A DNA stretch of 64,000 nt from Eublepharis macularius (GCF_028583425.1 NC_072798.1:8434501-8498500); one strand, 5' to 3'; positions 44,803 to 56,936 are shown, counted from the stretch's first letter. Program-made: numbers and translations. Notes: generated by a model from the sequence alone, not told the origin.

Positions 44803-47800
44803 GTATGGAGTGTAAAGTATTATCTTGGAATGTAAATGGACTAAACTCACCGAATAAGAGGAAAAATACTTTTCACTGGCTACTAAAACAAAAATGTGAC
44901 ATTGTTTGTTTGCAAGAGACCCATATCAGAAAGCAGGATGTAAAATATTTAAAATCTGGAAAATTGGGCAAAGAATATGTAGCGGCCTCCAACAAGAAAA
45001 AAAGAGGAGTGGTGTTGTACATAAAAGAGGAGCTACAGCCAAAATTTGTTATGAGAGATGTGGAAGCTAGATTTGTAGCAGTGGAATGTATTTGGAATTT
45101 AAAGAGAGTGTTGGTAGTCGGACTTTATGCACCTAACGGTGCAAAAGAAAGCTTCTTTGAGGATTTAAGGAAGCATTTAGACGATCTTGTATACGACCAG
45201 ATAATTCTTGCTGGAGACTTCAATGGAGTGACAGACTTGGAACTAGACAAAAAGACTACAACGGCACAAAAGAAAAGAGGACTATTACCAAAGCTTTTTT
45301 TTGAGTTGATTCAACAAGAGACTCTTGAAGATGTATGGAGGAGAGAATATCCTAAAAGCAGACAGTTTACTTTTTATTCTGCAAGGCATTCTACATTATC
45401 AAGAATTGATATGATCTGGGCCTCAAAAGACTTAGCATTATGGACTAAGGAGGTAGAAATAATGCCTATGGTAGGCTCAGATCACAACCCAATTATGTGG
45501 AAATTTGGAAAAAAGAGAAAAAGGAAAGCATGGAGAATAAATGAGGACTTGTTACAGGAAAGAGAGAATATGGAAATACTGAGAAGAGAGACAAAGTTTT
45601 TTATACAATACAACGTGAATAAAGAAGTACCAACCAATAAAGTTTGGGATGCTTACAAGGCGGTTGTAAGGGGCATACTAATGGACTTAAATGGTAGAGC
45701 AAGAAAGAAGAAAGAGGAGAAAAGACAAGAGATTGAGGAGAAAATAAAAGCCAAAGAAATACAGCTAAAAAAGAGACCAGGGAAAAAGAAGGTATACCAG
45801 GAAATTAAAATACTTCAAGAACAGCTAACAGCAATGAGCAATAAAGAATTGGAGTGGAATCTCAAAAGACTGAATCAAAAAGCGTTTGAGGGTGCTAATA
45901 AACCTGGGAAGTACCTGGCATGGCAATTGAAGAAGAAAAGGGAAAAGAAGATAATAAATAAAATTTGCGAAGATAACAAAACGTATTTGGAGCAGGCTAC
46001 CATTAGTAGAGCCTTTTATAAATTTTACGCTAAGCTGTATAATAAAAAAGAAGTAAACAAAGAATCAATAGCGTCATATTTGGAGAAAACCAAACTTCCA
46101 GAAATCTCGGAAGCTTGGAGAAATAAGTTGAATAGTGAAGTAACTGACGAGGAAATAAGTAAGGCAATACAATCTGCAAATCTAGGAAAGGCGCCAGGGC
46201 CAGATGGACTTACGGCTAAATTCTATAAGACAATGGCTAATGAACTGGCACCATTCCTAAAAGAGGTGATGAATGGGGTTTTAAGGGATCAAAGGATTCC
46301 AGAAACTTGGAGTGAAGCGAATATATCATTGATCCCAAAAGAGGGCCAAGACCTGACTAATGTGAAAAATTATAGACCTATATCGCTACTCAACAATGAC
46401 TATAAAATTTTTGCGAAGATATTGGCGGAGAGATTGAAGGGGTGGCTCTCGGAAGTCATAGAGGAGGAACAAGCAGGCTTTTTGCCAGACAGACAAATAA
46501 GAGACAACTTAAGGACAACTTAAGGACAGTGATCAATGCTATTGAATATTATGACAAGCGTTGTGACAAAGAGGTTGGTTTCTTCTTTGTTGACGCTGAA
46601 AAAGCGTTTGACAATTTAAACTGGGACTTTATGTTTGCCACTATGGAAAAGCTACAATTGGGAGAAAGGTTCATCAGAGCGATTAAGGAAATTTATAGAG
46701 ACCAGACTGCAGCAATTGTGGTGAATGATGAATTGACCAAGAAATTGACGATAAGTAAAGGAACAAGACAAGGTTGCCCGTTATCTCCATTGTTGTTCAT
46801 TTGACATAATGTTAATTGTAGAGGACCCATTGGAGAACATGCCAAGAGTGATAGATAAGATCAAGGAGTTTGGAGACTTGGCAGGTTTCTTCATTAACAA
46901 AAAGAAGTCAAAGAGTAATGTTTTTGCTACAGACAATACCAATCATCAGAGACTCCAAACAATTTGAAAAATGGCAGAGGAAAATATCAGATTTTGTTTG
47001 GGCAGGCAAGAAGCCTCGAGTGAAAGTGAAAGTTTTACAAGATGCAAAGGAAAGAGGCGGAATGCAACTGCCCAATCTGAGACTTTATCATGATGCAATC
47101 TGCCTAGTTTGGTTGAAAGAATGGATGACATTAAAGAACAAGAAACTATTAGCCCTAGAGGGATATAAAAAAATATTTGGATGGCACGCATATTTATGGC
47201 ATGACAAAGTAAAGGTCAACTCGATGTTCCTGCATCACTTTGTTCGGAGAAGTTTATACATAATCTGGAAGAAGTACAGAATTTATCTACAAGAAGGAAC
47301 CCCTTTGTGGGTGGTTCCATATGAGGTGATAGACCCGAGAGCTGTTGATAATGAACAACAATGTTTAACGTATAAAGAAATAACTAAAACTGAAGCATCC
47401 AAACTTAGAATAAAGACACAAGAGGAACTATCACCTAACTACGATTGGTTCCAGTATAGACAGATCAGAGACTTATATAATTCGGACTCTGTAAAGGGAG
47501 GTATACGAATAGAGAATTCGGAACTAGAGCAGACCCTTCTTAAAGAAGATAAGAAAAGAATATCCAAGGTATACCAAGTACTGTTGAAGTGGTATACCGA
47601 GGATGAGATAGTTAAAACACAAATGGTGAAATGGGCTATAAACTTTAATAAAGAAATAACAATGGAGGCATGGGAATACTTGTGGAAAACTACAATGAAG
47701 ACAACGACATGTATTAATATCAAAGAGAACATTTATAAAATGATCTATCGTTGGTACATGACACCAAAGAAGATTGCGCTAGGGAATTTGAATACTTCTA

Positions 47801-48234
47801 ATAAATGCTGGAAATGTAAGAAGCATGAGGGCTCCCTCTATCATATGTGGTGGTCGTGTGAGGTAGCCAGGCAGTACTGGGGTGAAATAATAAGAGAAAT
47901 GAGTGAAATTTTACAATTTCAAATTAATAAGAACCCAGAACTCCTGCTACTGAACTTGGGAATGGAGGGAATTCCAGCCCAACACAGGACGTTGATATTT
48001 TATATGACAGCAGCAGCTAGACTTTTGTATGCGCAAAAATGGAAAGTACAAGAAGTGCCAACTATTGAAGATTGGACTTACAAATTGCTGTATATGGCTG
48101 AAATGGACAAGATGACAAGAAAATTGAGAGATCTGGACTCAGGGCAGTTCAACACAGACTGGGAGAAGCTGAAACAATACCTGGAGAAGAAATGGGAGGT
48201 GGGAGGAAAACTGTGGCAGTTTGAGAACTACTGA
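44799..48234 (+). pseudogene. L1-B ORF2, broken
   Basis: The endonuclease and early RT are open to ~46.5 kb. Compared with L1-A there is an 11-bp tandem duplication near 46510, a ~98-bp deletion at ~46800 (corresponding to L1-A 49309-49406, taking most of FADD) and a ~239-bp deletion at ~46912 (L1-A 49518-49756). The C-terminal 450 codons (46870-48234) are open, with an intact [10 protein letters not shown] motif. No functional RT is possible. Confidence 0.9.
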
Positions 48235-48908
48235 AGTATTGAAGTAGAGGGGGGAGACTTTACCGGGGGGAGAAGAGATAAATGTGAATTAATAAGCAGT
48301 CAGATTAATAGATTGACATATATATAGATATATATAGGTTAACAAACAGAACATAGAGAAAATAATTAATTATAAGGACTAAATATAAGGAGCGATTAAC
48401 TAACAATATTTTCTTTTTTTTCTGACAAGTTTTGTACCAAACTGAATGTCTGAAGATATAGATGGGTCAAATTGATTGACTACGTGAGGAGAGATATATA
48501 GAACTATTATAAAAAGATAGAATGAGTAATATATATAGAGAATAAGTCAAATTGTTTGATATAAACGAATGTATGATCTATATGGTTTATGATATATAGA
48601 AATACCTGAAATTGAAAAATTGGGATAAATTGTTTATCTAAGATGGAAACAAAGGCTTACAGTTTGGGCATATAATGTTAAAAATAGTTAAGGATGTACT
48701 GCTTAGAATAATGGAAAATATATATTTGTTTTAGATAGAGGAAGCTAATAAAAGTAAGGGAAAGGGGACAAAGGGTTGGAAAGCTGTTGGAAGTCAACAA
48801 AAAGGGGGGGGAAAGGGAGGGGGTTAGAGATGAAAAAATTGGGGAAAATTGAATGTAAATGTGGAAATAATGGATTCTAACCCAATAAAAATTTTTCAAA
48901 AAAAAAAA

Positions 48909-51077
48909 AATAATGACTATAAAATTTTTGCGAAGATATTGGCGGAGAGATTGAAGGGGTGGCTCTCGGAAGTTATAGAAGATGAACAGGCAGGCTTTTT
49001 GCCAGACAGACAAATAAGAGACAATTTAAGGACAGTGATCAATGCTATTGAATATTATGACAAGCGTTGTGACAAAGAGGTTGGTTTCTTCTTTGTAGAC
49101 GCTGAAAAAGCGTTTGACAATTTAAACTGGGACTTTATGTTTGCCACTATGGAAAAGCTACAATTGGGAGAAAGATTCATCAGAGCAATTAAGGAAATTT
49201 ACAGAGACCAGACTGCAGCAATCGTGGTGAATGATGAATTGACCAAGAAATTGACGATAAGTAAAGGAACAAGACAAGGTTGCCCGTTATCTCCATTGTT
49301 GTTCATTTTAGTATTGGAGATTCTGATGATACAAATACGTCAAGATGAGGAAATTCGTGGAATAAAAATAAAGGACTATTCATATAAGGTCAGAGCATTT
49401 GCGGATGACATAATGTTAATTGTAGAGGACCCATTGGAGAACATGCCAAGAGTGATAGATAAGATCAAGGAGTTTGGAGACTTGGCAGGTTTTTATATTA
49501 ACAAAAAGAAGTCAAAGATATTATGTAAAAATATGACTAAGCAGAAACAACAATTATTAACGGAAACAACGGACTGTGAAGTAACAAGTAAAGTGAAATA
49601 TTTGGGAGTCGAATTAACTGCAAAGAACATAGATCTATTCAAAAACAATTATGAAAAACTATGGACTCAGATAGAGAGAGACTTGATTAAATGGAATAGA
49701 CTGAATTTGTCATGGTTGGGTAGGATTGCAGCAGTTAAGATGAATGTGTTACCAAGAGTAATGTTTTTGCTACAGACAATACCAATCATCAGAGACTCTA
49801 AACAATTTGAAAAATGGCAGAGGAAAATATCAGATTTTGTTTGGGCAGGCAAGAAGCCTCGAGTGAAAGTGAAAGTTTTACAAGATGCAAAGGAAAGAGG
49901 CGGACTGCAACTGCCCAATCTGAGACTATATCATGATGCAATCTGCCTAGTTTGGTTGAAAGAATGGATGACATTAAAGAACAAGAAACTACTAGCCCTA
50001 GAGGGATATAAAAAAATATTTGGATGGCACGCATATTTATGGCATGACAAAGTAAAGGTCAACTCGATGTTCCTGCATCATTTTGTACGGAGAAGTCTAT
50101 ACACAATCTGGAAGAAGTACAGAATTTATCTACAAGAAGGAACCCCCTTGTGGGTGGTTCCGGATGAGGTGATAGACCCGAGAGCTGTTGATAATGAACA
50201 ACAATGTTTAACGTACAAAGAAATAACTAAAACTGAAGCATCCAAACTCAGAATAAAGACACAAGAGGAACTATCACCTAACTACGACTGGTTCCAGTAT
50301 AGACAGATCAGAGACTTATATAATCCGGACTCTGTAAAGGGAGGTATACGAATAGAGAACTCGGAACTAGAGCAGATCCTTCTTAAAGAAGATAAGAAAA
50401 GAATATCCAAGGTATACCAAGTACTGTTGAAGTGGTATACCGAGGATGAGATAGTTAAAACACAAATGGTGAAATGGGCTATAAACTTTAATAAAGAAAT
50501 AACAATGGAGGCATGGGAATACTTGTGGAAAACTACAATGAAGACAACGACATGTACTAATATCAAAGAGAACATCTACAAAATGATCTATCGTTGGTAC
50601 ATGACACCAAAGAAGATTGCGCTAGGGAATTCGAATACTTCTAATAAATGCTGGAAATATAAGAAGCATGAGGGCTCCCTCTATCATATGTGGTGGTCGT
50701 GTGAGGTAGCTAGGCAGTACTGGGGGGAAATAATAAGAGAAATGAGTGAAATTTTACAATTTCAAATTAATAAGAACCCAGAACTCCTGCTACTGAACTT
50801 GGGAATGGAGGGAATTCCAGCCCAATACAGGACGTTGATATTTTATATGACAGCAGCAGCTAGACTTTTGTATGCGCAAAAATGGAAAGTACAAGAAGTG
50901 CCAACTGTTGAAGATTGGATTTACAAATTGCTGTATATGGCTGAAATGGATAAGATGACAAGAAAACTGAGAGATCTGGACTCAGGGCAGTTCAACACAG
51001 ACTGGGAGAAGCTGAAACAACATCTGGAGAAGAAATGGGAGGTGGGAGGAAAACTGTGGCAGTTTGAGAACTACTGA
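48909..51077 (+). CDS. L1-A ORF2 protein, second part (RT and Cys-rich end)
   Basis: Resumes at the second copy of the 18-bp duplication. RT motifs: QAGFLPDRQIRDN, FVDAEKAFDNLNW, GTRQGCPLSPLLF, FADDIMLI. The C-terminal motif is [18 protein letters not shown]; the second Cys of CWKC in L1-B and the 0.9-kb fragment is Tyr here. Ends FENY. With the first part it totals ~1,253 residues, close to human ORF2p. Confidence 0.92.
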   Translation, partial: NNDYKIFAKILAERLKGWLSEVIEDEQAGFLPDRQIRDNLRTVINAIEYYDKRCDKEVGFFFVDAEKAFDNLNWDFMFATMEKLQLGERFIRAIKEIYRDQTAAIVVNDELTKKLTISKGTRQGCPLSPLLFILVLEILMIQIRQDEEIRGIKIKDYSYKVRAFADDIMLIVEDPLENMPRVIDKIKEFGDLAGFYINKKKSKILCKNMTKQKQQLLTETTDCEVTSKVKYLGVELTAKNIDLFKNNYEKLWTQIERDLIKWNRLNLSWLGRIAAVKMNVLPRVMFLLQTIPIIRDSKQFEKWQRKISDFVWAGKKPRVKVKVLQDAKERGGLQLPNLRLYHDAICLVWLKEWMTLKNKKLLALEGYKKIFGWHAYLWHDKVKVNSMFLHHFVRRSLYTIWKKYRIYLQEGTPLWVVPDEVIDPRAVDNEQQCLTYKEITKTEASKLRIKTQEELSPNYDWFQYRQIRDLYNPDSVKGGIRIENSELEQILLKEDKKRISKVYQVLLKWYTEDEIVKTQMVKWAINFNKEITMEAWEYLWKTTMKTTTCTNIKENIYKMIYRWYMTPKKIALGNSNTSNKCWKYKKHEGSLYHMWWSCEVARQYWGEIIREMSEILQFQINKNPELLLLNLGMEGIPAQYRTLIFYMTAAARLLYAQKWKVQEVPTVEDWIYKLLYMAEMDKMTRKLRDLDSGQFNTDWEKLKQHLEKKWEVGGKLWQFENY

Positions 51078-51751
51078 AGCACTGAAGTAGAGGGGGGAGA
51101 CTTTACCGGGGGGAGAAGAGATAAATGTGAATTAATAAGCAGTCAGATTAATAGATTGATATATATATATAGATATATACAGGTTAACAAACAGAACATA
51201 GATAGAAAATAATTAACTATAAGGATTAAATATAAGGATTGATTAACTAACAATATTTTCTTTCTTTTTGGTAAGTTTTGTACCAAACTGAATGTCTGAA
51301 GATATAGATGAGTCAAATTGATTGACTACGTGATGAGAGATATATAGAATTATTACAAAAAGATAGAATGAGTAATATATAGAGAATAAGTCAAATTGTT
51401 TGATATAAATGAATGTATGATCTATATGGTTTATGATATATAGAAATATTTGAAATTGGGATAAAGTGTTTATCTAAGATGGAAACAAAGACTTACAGTT
51501 TGGGCATACAATGTTAAAAATAGTTAAGGATGTACTGCTTAGAATAACGGAGAATATATATTTGTTTCAGATAGAGGAAGCTAATAAAAGTAAGGGAAAG
51601 GGGACAAAGGGTGGGAAAGCTGTTGGAAGTCAACAAAAAGGGGGGGAAAGGGAGGGGGTTAGAGATGAAAAAATTGGGGAAAATTGAATGTAAATGTAAA
51701 AATAATGGATTCTAACCCAATAAAATTTTTTTCAAAAAAACAAAAAAAAAA
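51078..51751 (+). other. L1-A 3' UTR and tail
   Basis: AT-rich, with a ggggggaaagggagggggt G-tract shortly before AATAAA and an A-rich end. The G-rich tract in the 3' UTR is a known L1 trait. L1-B has the same at 48235-48908. Confidence 0.85.
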
Positions 51752-51769
51752 ACAAACACCCTTCACGGC

Positions 51770-52132
51770 CTTGGACCTGCATATACGCGGGACGGCCTCT
51801 CCTGCTAGGCTGTGCCCTGACAGCGTCTTCCAGCTGTTCAGGGCCTTTTATAGCCGCCACCTTGAAAATGGGCAAAGTCAACCACTGCCCATACATGTGC
51901 ATTCTCTGTTGGGGTCCCCCGCCTTGTGGAATGGCCTACCTGAAGAGGTCAGGAAGGTGCCCACCCTCCTGGCTTTCCACTAAATAGATAAAACCAGATT
52001 GTTCAGGAATGCATTTGTCAGAACTAGAATTTTCTTCTGCTCTGTTTCAGCATTTCCTCAGCTCTGTATTGGATTTCTGCTTGTTTTCAAATCTTTGCCA
52101 ATTTACATTTATATACCCTATTACATTGCTTA
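51770..52132 (+). mobile_element. L2-type LINE remnant, part 2
   Basis: Continues the element of 38622-39792 after L1-A: PALWNGLPEEVRKVPTLLAF is a typical end of an L2/CR1-like ORF. A 3' UTR follows, interrupted at 52146 and resumed at 52490-52575 with an ataaataacataaacaaac tail. Confidence 0.7.
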
Positions 52133-52489
52133 TTGAAATGTCTCTAGATCCAGAGGAGTTAGCCGTGTTAGTCTGTAGTAGCAAAATCAAAAAGAGTCCA
52201 GTACTTTTGCTACTACAGACTAAAACGGCTAACTCCTCTGGATCTATGACCATGGAAAGCACCGCATTCAGCCGAATGGAGAGGAAATCCATCAACCTCA
52301 TGAAGAAACTGGCACAGATACAAACAGACATCATCTTTCTTTCTAAATGCAAAAGACTGGACATTCTACCCAAGGGACTTTGTGTGAGGAATCCATTGAA
52401 ATCCACTTACTACACAGACTACAGTGAGAAACTATGCAACACCTTATCCAGGAAACTCTTAAATACTGGACTCTTTTTGAAATGTCTCT
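52133..52489 (+). mobile_element. Penelope-like element fragment with family-2 repeat and 13-bp target duplication
   Basis: The insert 52146-52476 is bounded by ttgaaatgtctct at 52133-52145 and 52477-52489. It opens with an inverted pair of family-2 ends (ccagaggagttagccgtgtt ... ctactacagactaaaacggc). It then reads MERKSINLMKKLAQIQTDII, FLSKCKRLDILPKGLCVRN, which fits the N-terminal part of PLE proteins (Phe-Leu...Cys...Ile-Pro-Lys-Gly-Leu). It ends in actggactcttt, again family-2-like. Most of the coding region is missing. Confidence 0.65.
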
Positions 52490-52619
52490 GTAATTGGTTG
52501 CATTGACTCACACTGCATAATCCACCTTAAGTCTCTGAGAGAAAGGTGGATTATAAATAACATAAACAAACAAACCCTATAACAGAATGGTTCAGAAAGT
52601 CATTTTATCAAGGGAAAGG

Positions 52620-52860
52620 GACTGTGGATTATACCACTGTGTATACGGCGTATCTCGTTTGCTATATGTATGATCCTACCATCTTCCTGCTTATTCTGCT
52701 TTGTGATCTGCATCCTGTATTATGTCTAATATTGATTCAGATTTCTGCAATACTAGTAGATTGGTTATTATATCTTATTCTGTTGATTGCTTTGATTTGC
52801 ACTGTGTAACATGCCTCCAGTCTCAGTGATAAAGGACATCTATAAATACAGAAAATAAAA
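52620..52860 (+). repeat. L2-like 3' UTR fragment
   Basis: AT-rich, ending in gataaaggacatctataaat; resembles the 52490-52575 and 62168-62440 tails. Confidence 0.45.
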
Positions 52861-53579
52861 AGGGGGAACGGAATTCCATTCTGTCCTCTTGTAATACCTT
52901 GATGGGTTTGCTTGTAATTAACCTAACTTGCCCTCCAGCGTACAGTGACACATTTTTCTCCCAGTATGTCCCCGAGTACAGTATGGCAGAAAGCCTGCTT
53001 TTAACCCACTGAGGCCCATTATTGCGCCTCCCCCTGCAAAAAAGTTCAAGAATGAAATATAGATCTATAGGTGGCATGTTAGACTGAAATGTGGTGCTGT
53101 GATTTGGACACCAGGCTGAGACTGTCAACGTCCTCCAATCATGGGCCGTTTTCACGCTGCTTACTGGCCACAGAACATTGCACCAGAAAGACGGCGTAAC
53201 ACAGGTGAATAATCAAGCAAATGTATTGTTTGAAACAAACTCTGGTCCCTGCCTACCTTTCTCAGGTATAAAAGGTTTCCTTCTTATCTTTTAGCACGCA
53301 AAGGAGAGAGATCTAAATTGGTTCTTCATTCATTGTGGATCTGATTAAGGAATAGGGTGATGACTGGCCACAAGTGAACGAGGACAAAGTCAGTCCCCTT
53401 CGTAATTGTGTAGAAGAGACTTGACTTTATGTGACAAGCAGGACAGACAAGCAAATCACTGGTCTTAAAGGAACTCTTCCTCAGGTCTTGAGCTTATTGG
53501 AGGTGGGGAAATTAGAATGCTGGCAAGACCCCGATGGTAGCAAGCTGAAAATAGTCCCTGTTTGTAGATTAGTGCCCTG

Positions 53580-53770
53580 ACCTGGATGGCCCAGGCTAAC
53601 CTGACCTCAGAAACAAAGCAAGGTCAGCCTTGGTGAGTACACTGATGTGAGACCACCAAGGAAGTACAGGGTCACTATGCAGAGACAGTCAATGGCAAAC
53701 CCCCTTCCATCTCGTCTTGAAAACCCTCTAGGAGCACCGTGAGCCTGCTGTGACTTGACAGCACCTCTCA
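53580..53770 (+). mobile_element. 5S rRNA-derived SINE
   Basis: Head cctgacctcagaaacaaagc, aaggtcagccttggtgagta and tgtgagaccaccaaggaagt follow the 5S rRNA order; tail gtgacttgacagcacctctc. Related to 36918-37075. Confidence 0.7.
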
Positions 53771-54811
53771 GATTAGCAATGTGGCAACAAAGCCCCAGAC
53801 TGGTGTTCGGTTTGCCACCTTTTAAAGTGGTTCCTCTAATGGTCTCCTTAATACCACTGTCATCACAAATATCCCATAATGGTTTTAACCACCATACCAT
53901 GAAAAGCTGGAACGGGCCACTTTTAGTTTCTATTGAGTGGTAATTGTCAGTGGGCCGAGACTGTCTCACTTCTCCTCTCCTGTAGCAGCCCCAAACGACT
54001 CCCTACATGCTGCTCCTAGAGGACAGGGGACCCTCACGGATGAGGTGTAGCTGTAGATCTGCAATGAGAAGGGAAATTGGCAAAAATCACACTGCCTTTC
54101 CATGACTGGGAATGTATGTGAGATCCAACCTTATCACAACCAATAGCCCACAAATTAGCAGGCAAGCCTTTGGGTTCCCCAGAATCCTTCCTCTGGCTGG
54201 ATATCCAGTTCAAAAAGAGAGGCTGGGGGAAGGGTTAAGACAAAAACAGGAATTAAAAAATGGCTGTCGCGATGCACTGGCTCCTTCCAAGCGACTACAG
54301 GAACACACTGTTTCCCCAAAGTACAGTAGATTCCTATAGTCACCCAGAAGGTACATCCCAACAGTAATCTTTGTCACTTCGTTTAGCATCACGCGGAAAT
54401 GTTTTAGACTAAAAGGTCATAGATATAAAAGGCAGCCTAACATCTGACTGTACCTCCTGCATTTCGTAGCTATTTGACCCAACTTTTTTATTCTAGTTCA
54501 TAAAATGCTTATACTATAACGCAGCTGTTAAGTCTTCACAATGACATTTGATTCTGTTTCCTTTCAACATATCCTCTTCAGCAAGGCAGGCCTTTATGTC
54601 TCCACAGTAAACCTGAGCACATACAATCCTGTACCCAAACAATCCAACTGGTATACATCCCTGCAAAAGTTGAATTCTACTACTTGCAAAAAATGCAAAA
54701 CACAAAAAGAATTTTGCGTAATTTGTTCTGCCTGCTTTAGCAGTGTACATTGTTCAACCTTGGAAACTGGGCAGGAGCCCAATCTTGAAAATCGAAGCAC
54801 AATCTTATTAA
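53771..54811. other. Spacer, right part, nothing recognised
   Basis: Unique-looking sequence between the 5S SINE and arm B. No exon, RNA gene or clear element seen. Confidence 0.45.
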
Positions 54812-54919
54812 GGCAGCAGTTGGCTAGCTGCAGTTCTACAAAAGCATTGAGTTATTGCAAACTGACAGGTCAACAATGAGGGCTGGGGAGGATGACAGAG
54901 AAATGAACAGAGCTACACA

Positions 54920-56849
54920 TTTCTCCAGAACACAGTTCAAGTTTATTCCATTCATTCTCGCAACACAAACTTAAAACACAGCATTCTTTAGCGTTCGAAG
55001 GTGTGTGAACCATGATAATAATAAGCCCAACGTTGGGGAAATAGTGAACTGTCCTGGAAGAAGATCAAATGTCAAAATGAACAAAACACTCTTTTGCATC
55101 CCTCATTGGGTAGAAAGATATGACGTTTCTTCATGTATAAAACAGAAGACTGTTCTGTGGAGGCGGGGGGGGGGGGGTCGCATGCAACGTGGCAACTGCT
55201 CGACTGAGGACAGTCCACTCTCAACAGCTTCTTCTATCCGTCTATCCACTCATTTAGCATTTGCGTTCAAGAACAAAAACTACGTTAGCAAAGCGACGCC
55301 TGTACAAACGGGAGCAGAAAGACATTGAGTTTAAACTGGAATCTGAAAGTGACTGTATATTGTTGCCAGAGGTTTGGTATTTGGATCGTTAGCTTCAACC
55401 ACCGCAAGTCTACTACCCAGAAGAGAAAGAGAAACAAAGCACAATTTGAATTGTGGTACTAGCTTCCAATTCCACAGGGATCACAAAGACTTTTCAGATA
55501 ATAGTCTCACTTTTTTTTAGAATGGTGAATCAATTGCTTGATTTTTTTCTGAAAGTTAAATGCTTTAAAAATACGAAAAGGTACACTCGGCGCTATAAAT
55601 ATGTATACAAAACCTGACTGCATGTACCTTGGAGGCTATCGCAGCTCTTAATGTGAAGCCAGGGCAGCTCTTAATGAGGTTAATGCGGCACAAATTTTAT
55701 CCACGTCTTTGAGCAAGAGCATCCAAGCTTTCTTTCTACTGGCAACTCCAAGCCAACCAAACCTTAGCCTAACATGAAACCTAACAAATGAGTGTCCCTA
55801 GAAAGCTACCTTGCAATATGGCAGTGAAGGGACCCGTATAAACCAACCTCCTTTATTGGGCACTAACTGCAGCCGATACCAGTCCGCTGAGACCTGTTGT
55901 GCTGTGGGGTTTTTTTTGGTTTTTTGAATACAGTGCTAAAACAGTGAATCGACTCTCATCCCAAAGGTGCATGCAGCACAGCTAAGATCAATGTGGTGAG
56001 GATGTAGCTGGAGAAAGAATATTCCAGCTCTCTTTAAAAGAACGGTAGCAGCCCCAAGGACTGAGAGCCACTTCTGCTTACTAATTAAGACATTTCCTTC
56101 TAAACCAAAGGGCAAAGCAAGCATCCTCTAGCGCCAATGAGTCTGGAGCCGCCTCTTTGTTTCAGTATCTTTTATGATGCAGAAGTAAGGAATATCCAAT
56201 CGGAGACCTTACAAGAGCATTATTTTTCCCAGGATGAGGCACCACGTGCTAACCTGGCTGCTTCTCGAGTATAAAGTCTTGGGTAGCGGAACACACACAT
56301 GATTCTTCAGTGTGTTCTTTGCTAAAACAGTCAAGAGTTAATACAGCATCCAATTATTAAATATTGGGACATTATTAACAAATGTTGGTATTTCAAGGTT
56401 TATCTAAGGCCCAGTTCTACTGAAGCTGCCCCAACTGCCTTGATTTGAAATGAAGGTATAAAAGCACTGGGTTTTCACTGCCTTAATAAAGCAAGAAAGC
56501 ACGGAATAGTGCTTCCATTTGAAAAATTTCTCAGAGGAGAATTAGAAAAGTGTATAGGCCGCCTTTCAGATCACATTCTTCCCCTTTTCCTGGCAGATGT
56601 TCAGTCTCACTTGTATGAGGAGGAAAGGGTGCCTTAAAAAACAGCAGTCCTAAGGAGACACCAGTTACATGGATTTCTACTCTCACCAGATGGATTCTCT
56701 CTTTTTCAGAGGAACCCTAACAAAAGTGGATGTGCTGTGATGGTTTTCCCTCCCCCCCATCCTTAGTGGAAGAAGCTAGAAGATACAAAGAGTGACAGAC
56801 AGGCAGCAGTGTGAGGCCACAGGAGAGACGCGAGATCTCAGTCCGTTCA
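54920..56849 (-). other. MTPN copy B 3' UTR
   Basis: Reverse complement of the copy A 3' UTR, with the poly(A) signal kept (TTTATT on the plus strand at 54942-54947). Shorter than copy A because of indels. Confidence 0.75.
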
Positions 56850-56936
56850 TCACTGGAGGAGAGCCTTGATGGCCTGATTGTCGGTGGCTTCCAAGGCAGT
56901 TAGTCCATCTGGCCCTCTGACAGTCTTATCAGCACC
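56850..56936 (-). CDS. MTPN: MTPN copy B exon 4
   Basis: Identical to 32426-32512. Confidence 0.93.
   Translation of the reverse strand, partial: GADKTVRGPDGLTALEATDNQAIKALLQ

Larger units (their letters stand above)
43079..48926 (+). mobile_element. L1-B, young L1 inserted into L1-A, with 18-bp target duplication
   Basis: The insert (43097-48908) lies between aataatgactataaaatt at 43079-43096 and 48909-48926. Same strand and same subfamily as L1-A, with few differences in ORF1 and the UTRs. 5' UTR, ORF1, damaged ORF2, 3' UTR, AATAAA and poly(A) are all present. Being inside L1-A, it is the later insertion. Confidence 0.96.
39775..51769 (+). mobile_element. L1-A, full-length young L1 LINE interrupted by L1-B
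   Basis: The element (39793-51751) is bounded by the 18-bp duplication acaaacacccttcacggc at 39775-39792 and 51752-51769. Without L1-B it would be ~6.1 kb: 5' UTR 39793-40706, ORF1 40707-41489, ORF2 41486-43096 plus 48927-51077, 3' UTR, AATAAA, A-rich tail. ORF2 reads open on both sides of the inserted element. It landed in an L2 remnant. Confidence 0.95.

Noticed and set aside
54541-54879. 112-codon frame at the edge of arm B
   Set aside because: Runs across the duplication breakpoint and has no recognisable motif.
55165-55178. Many poly(G)/poly(C) runs (for example 8849, 37023, 55165, 58927, 58986, 61813) as structured signals
   Set aside because: No periodicity or flanking pattern. They look like slippage-prone runs or base-calling artefacts.
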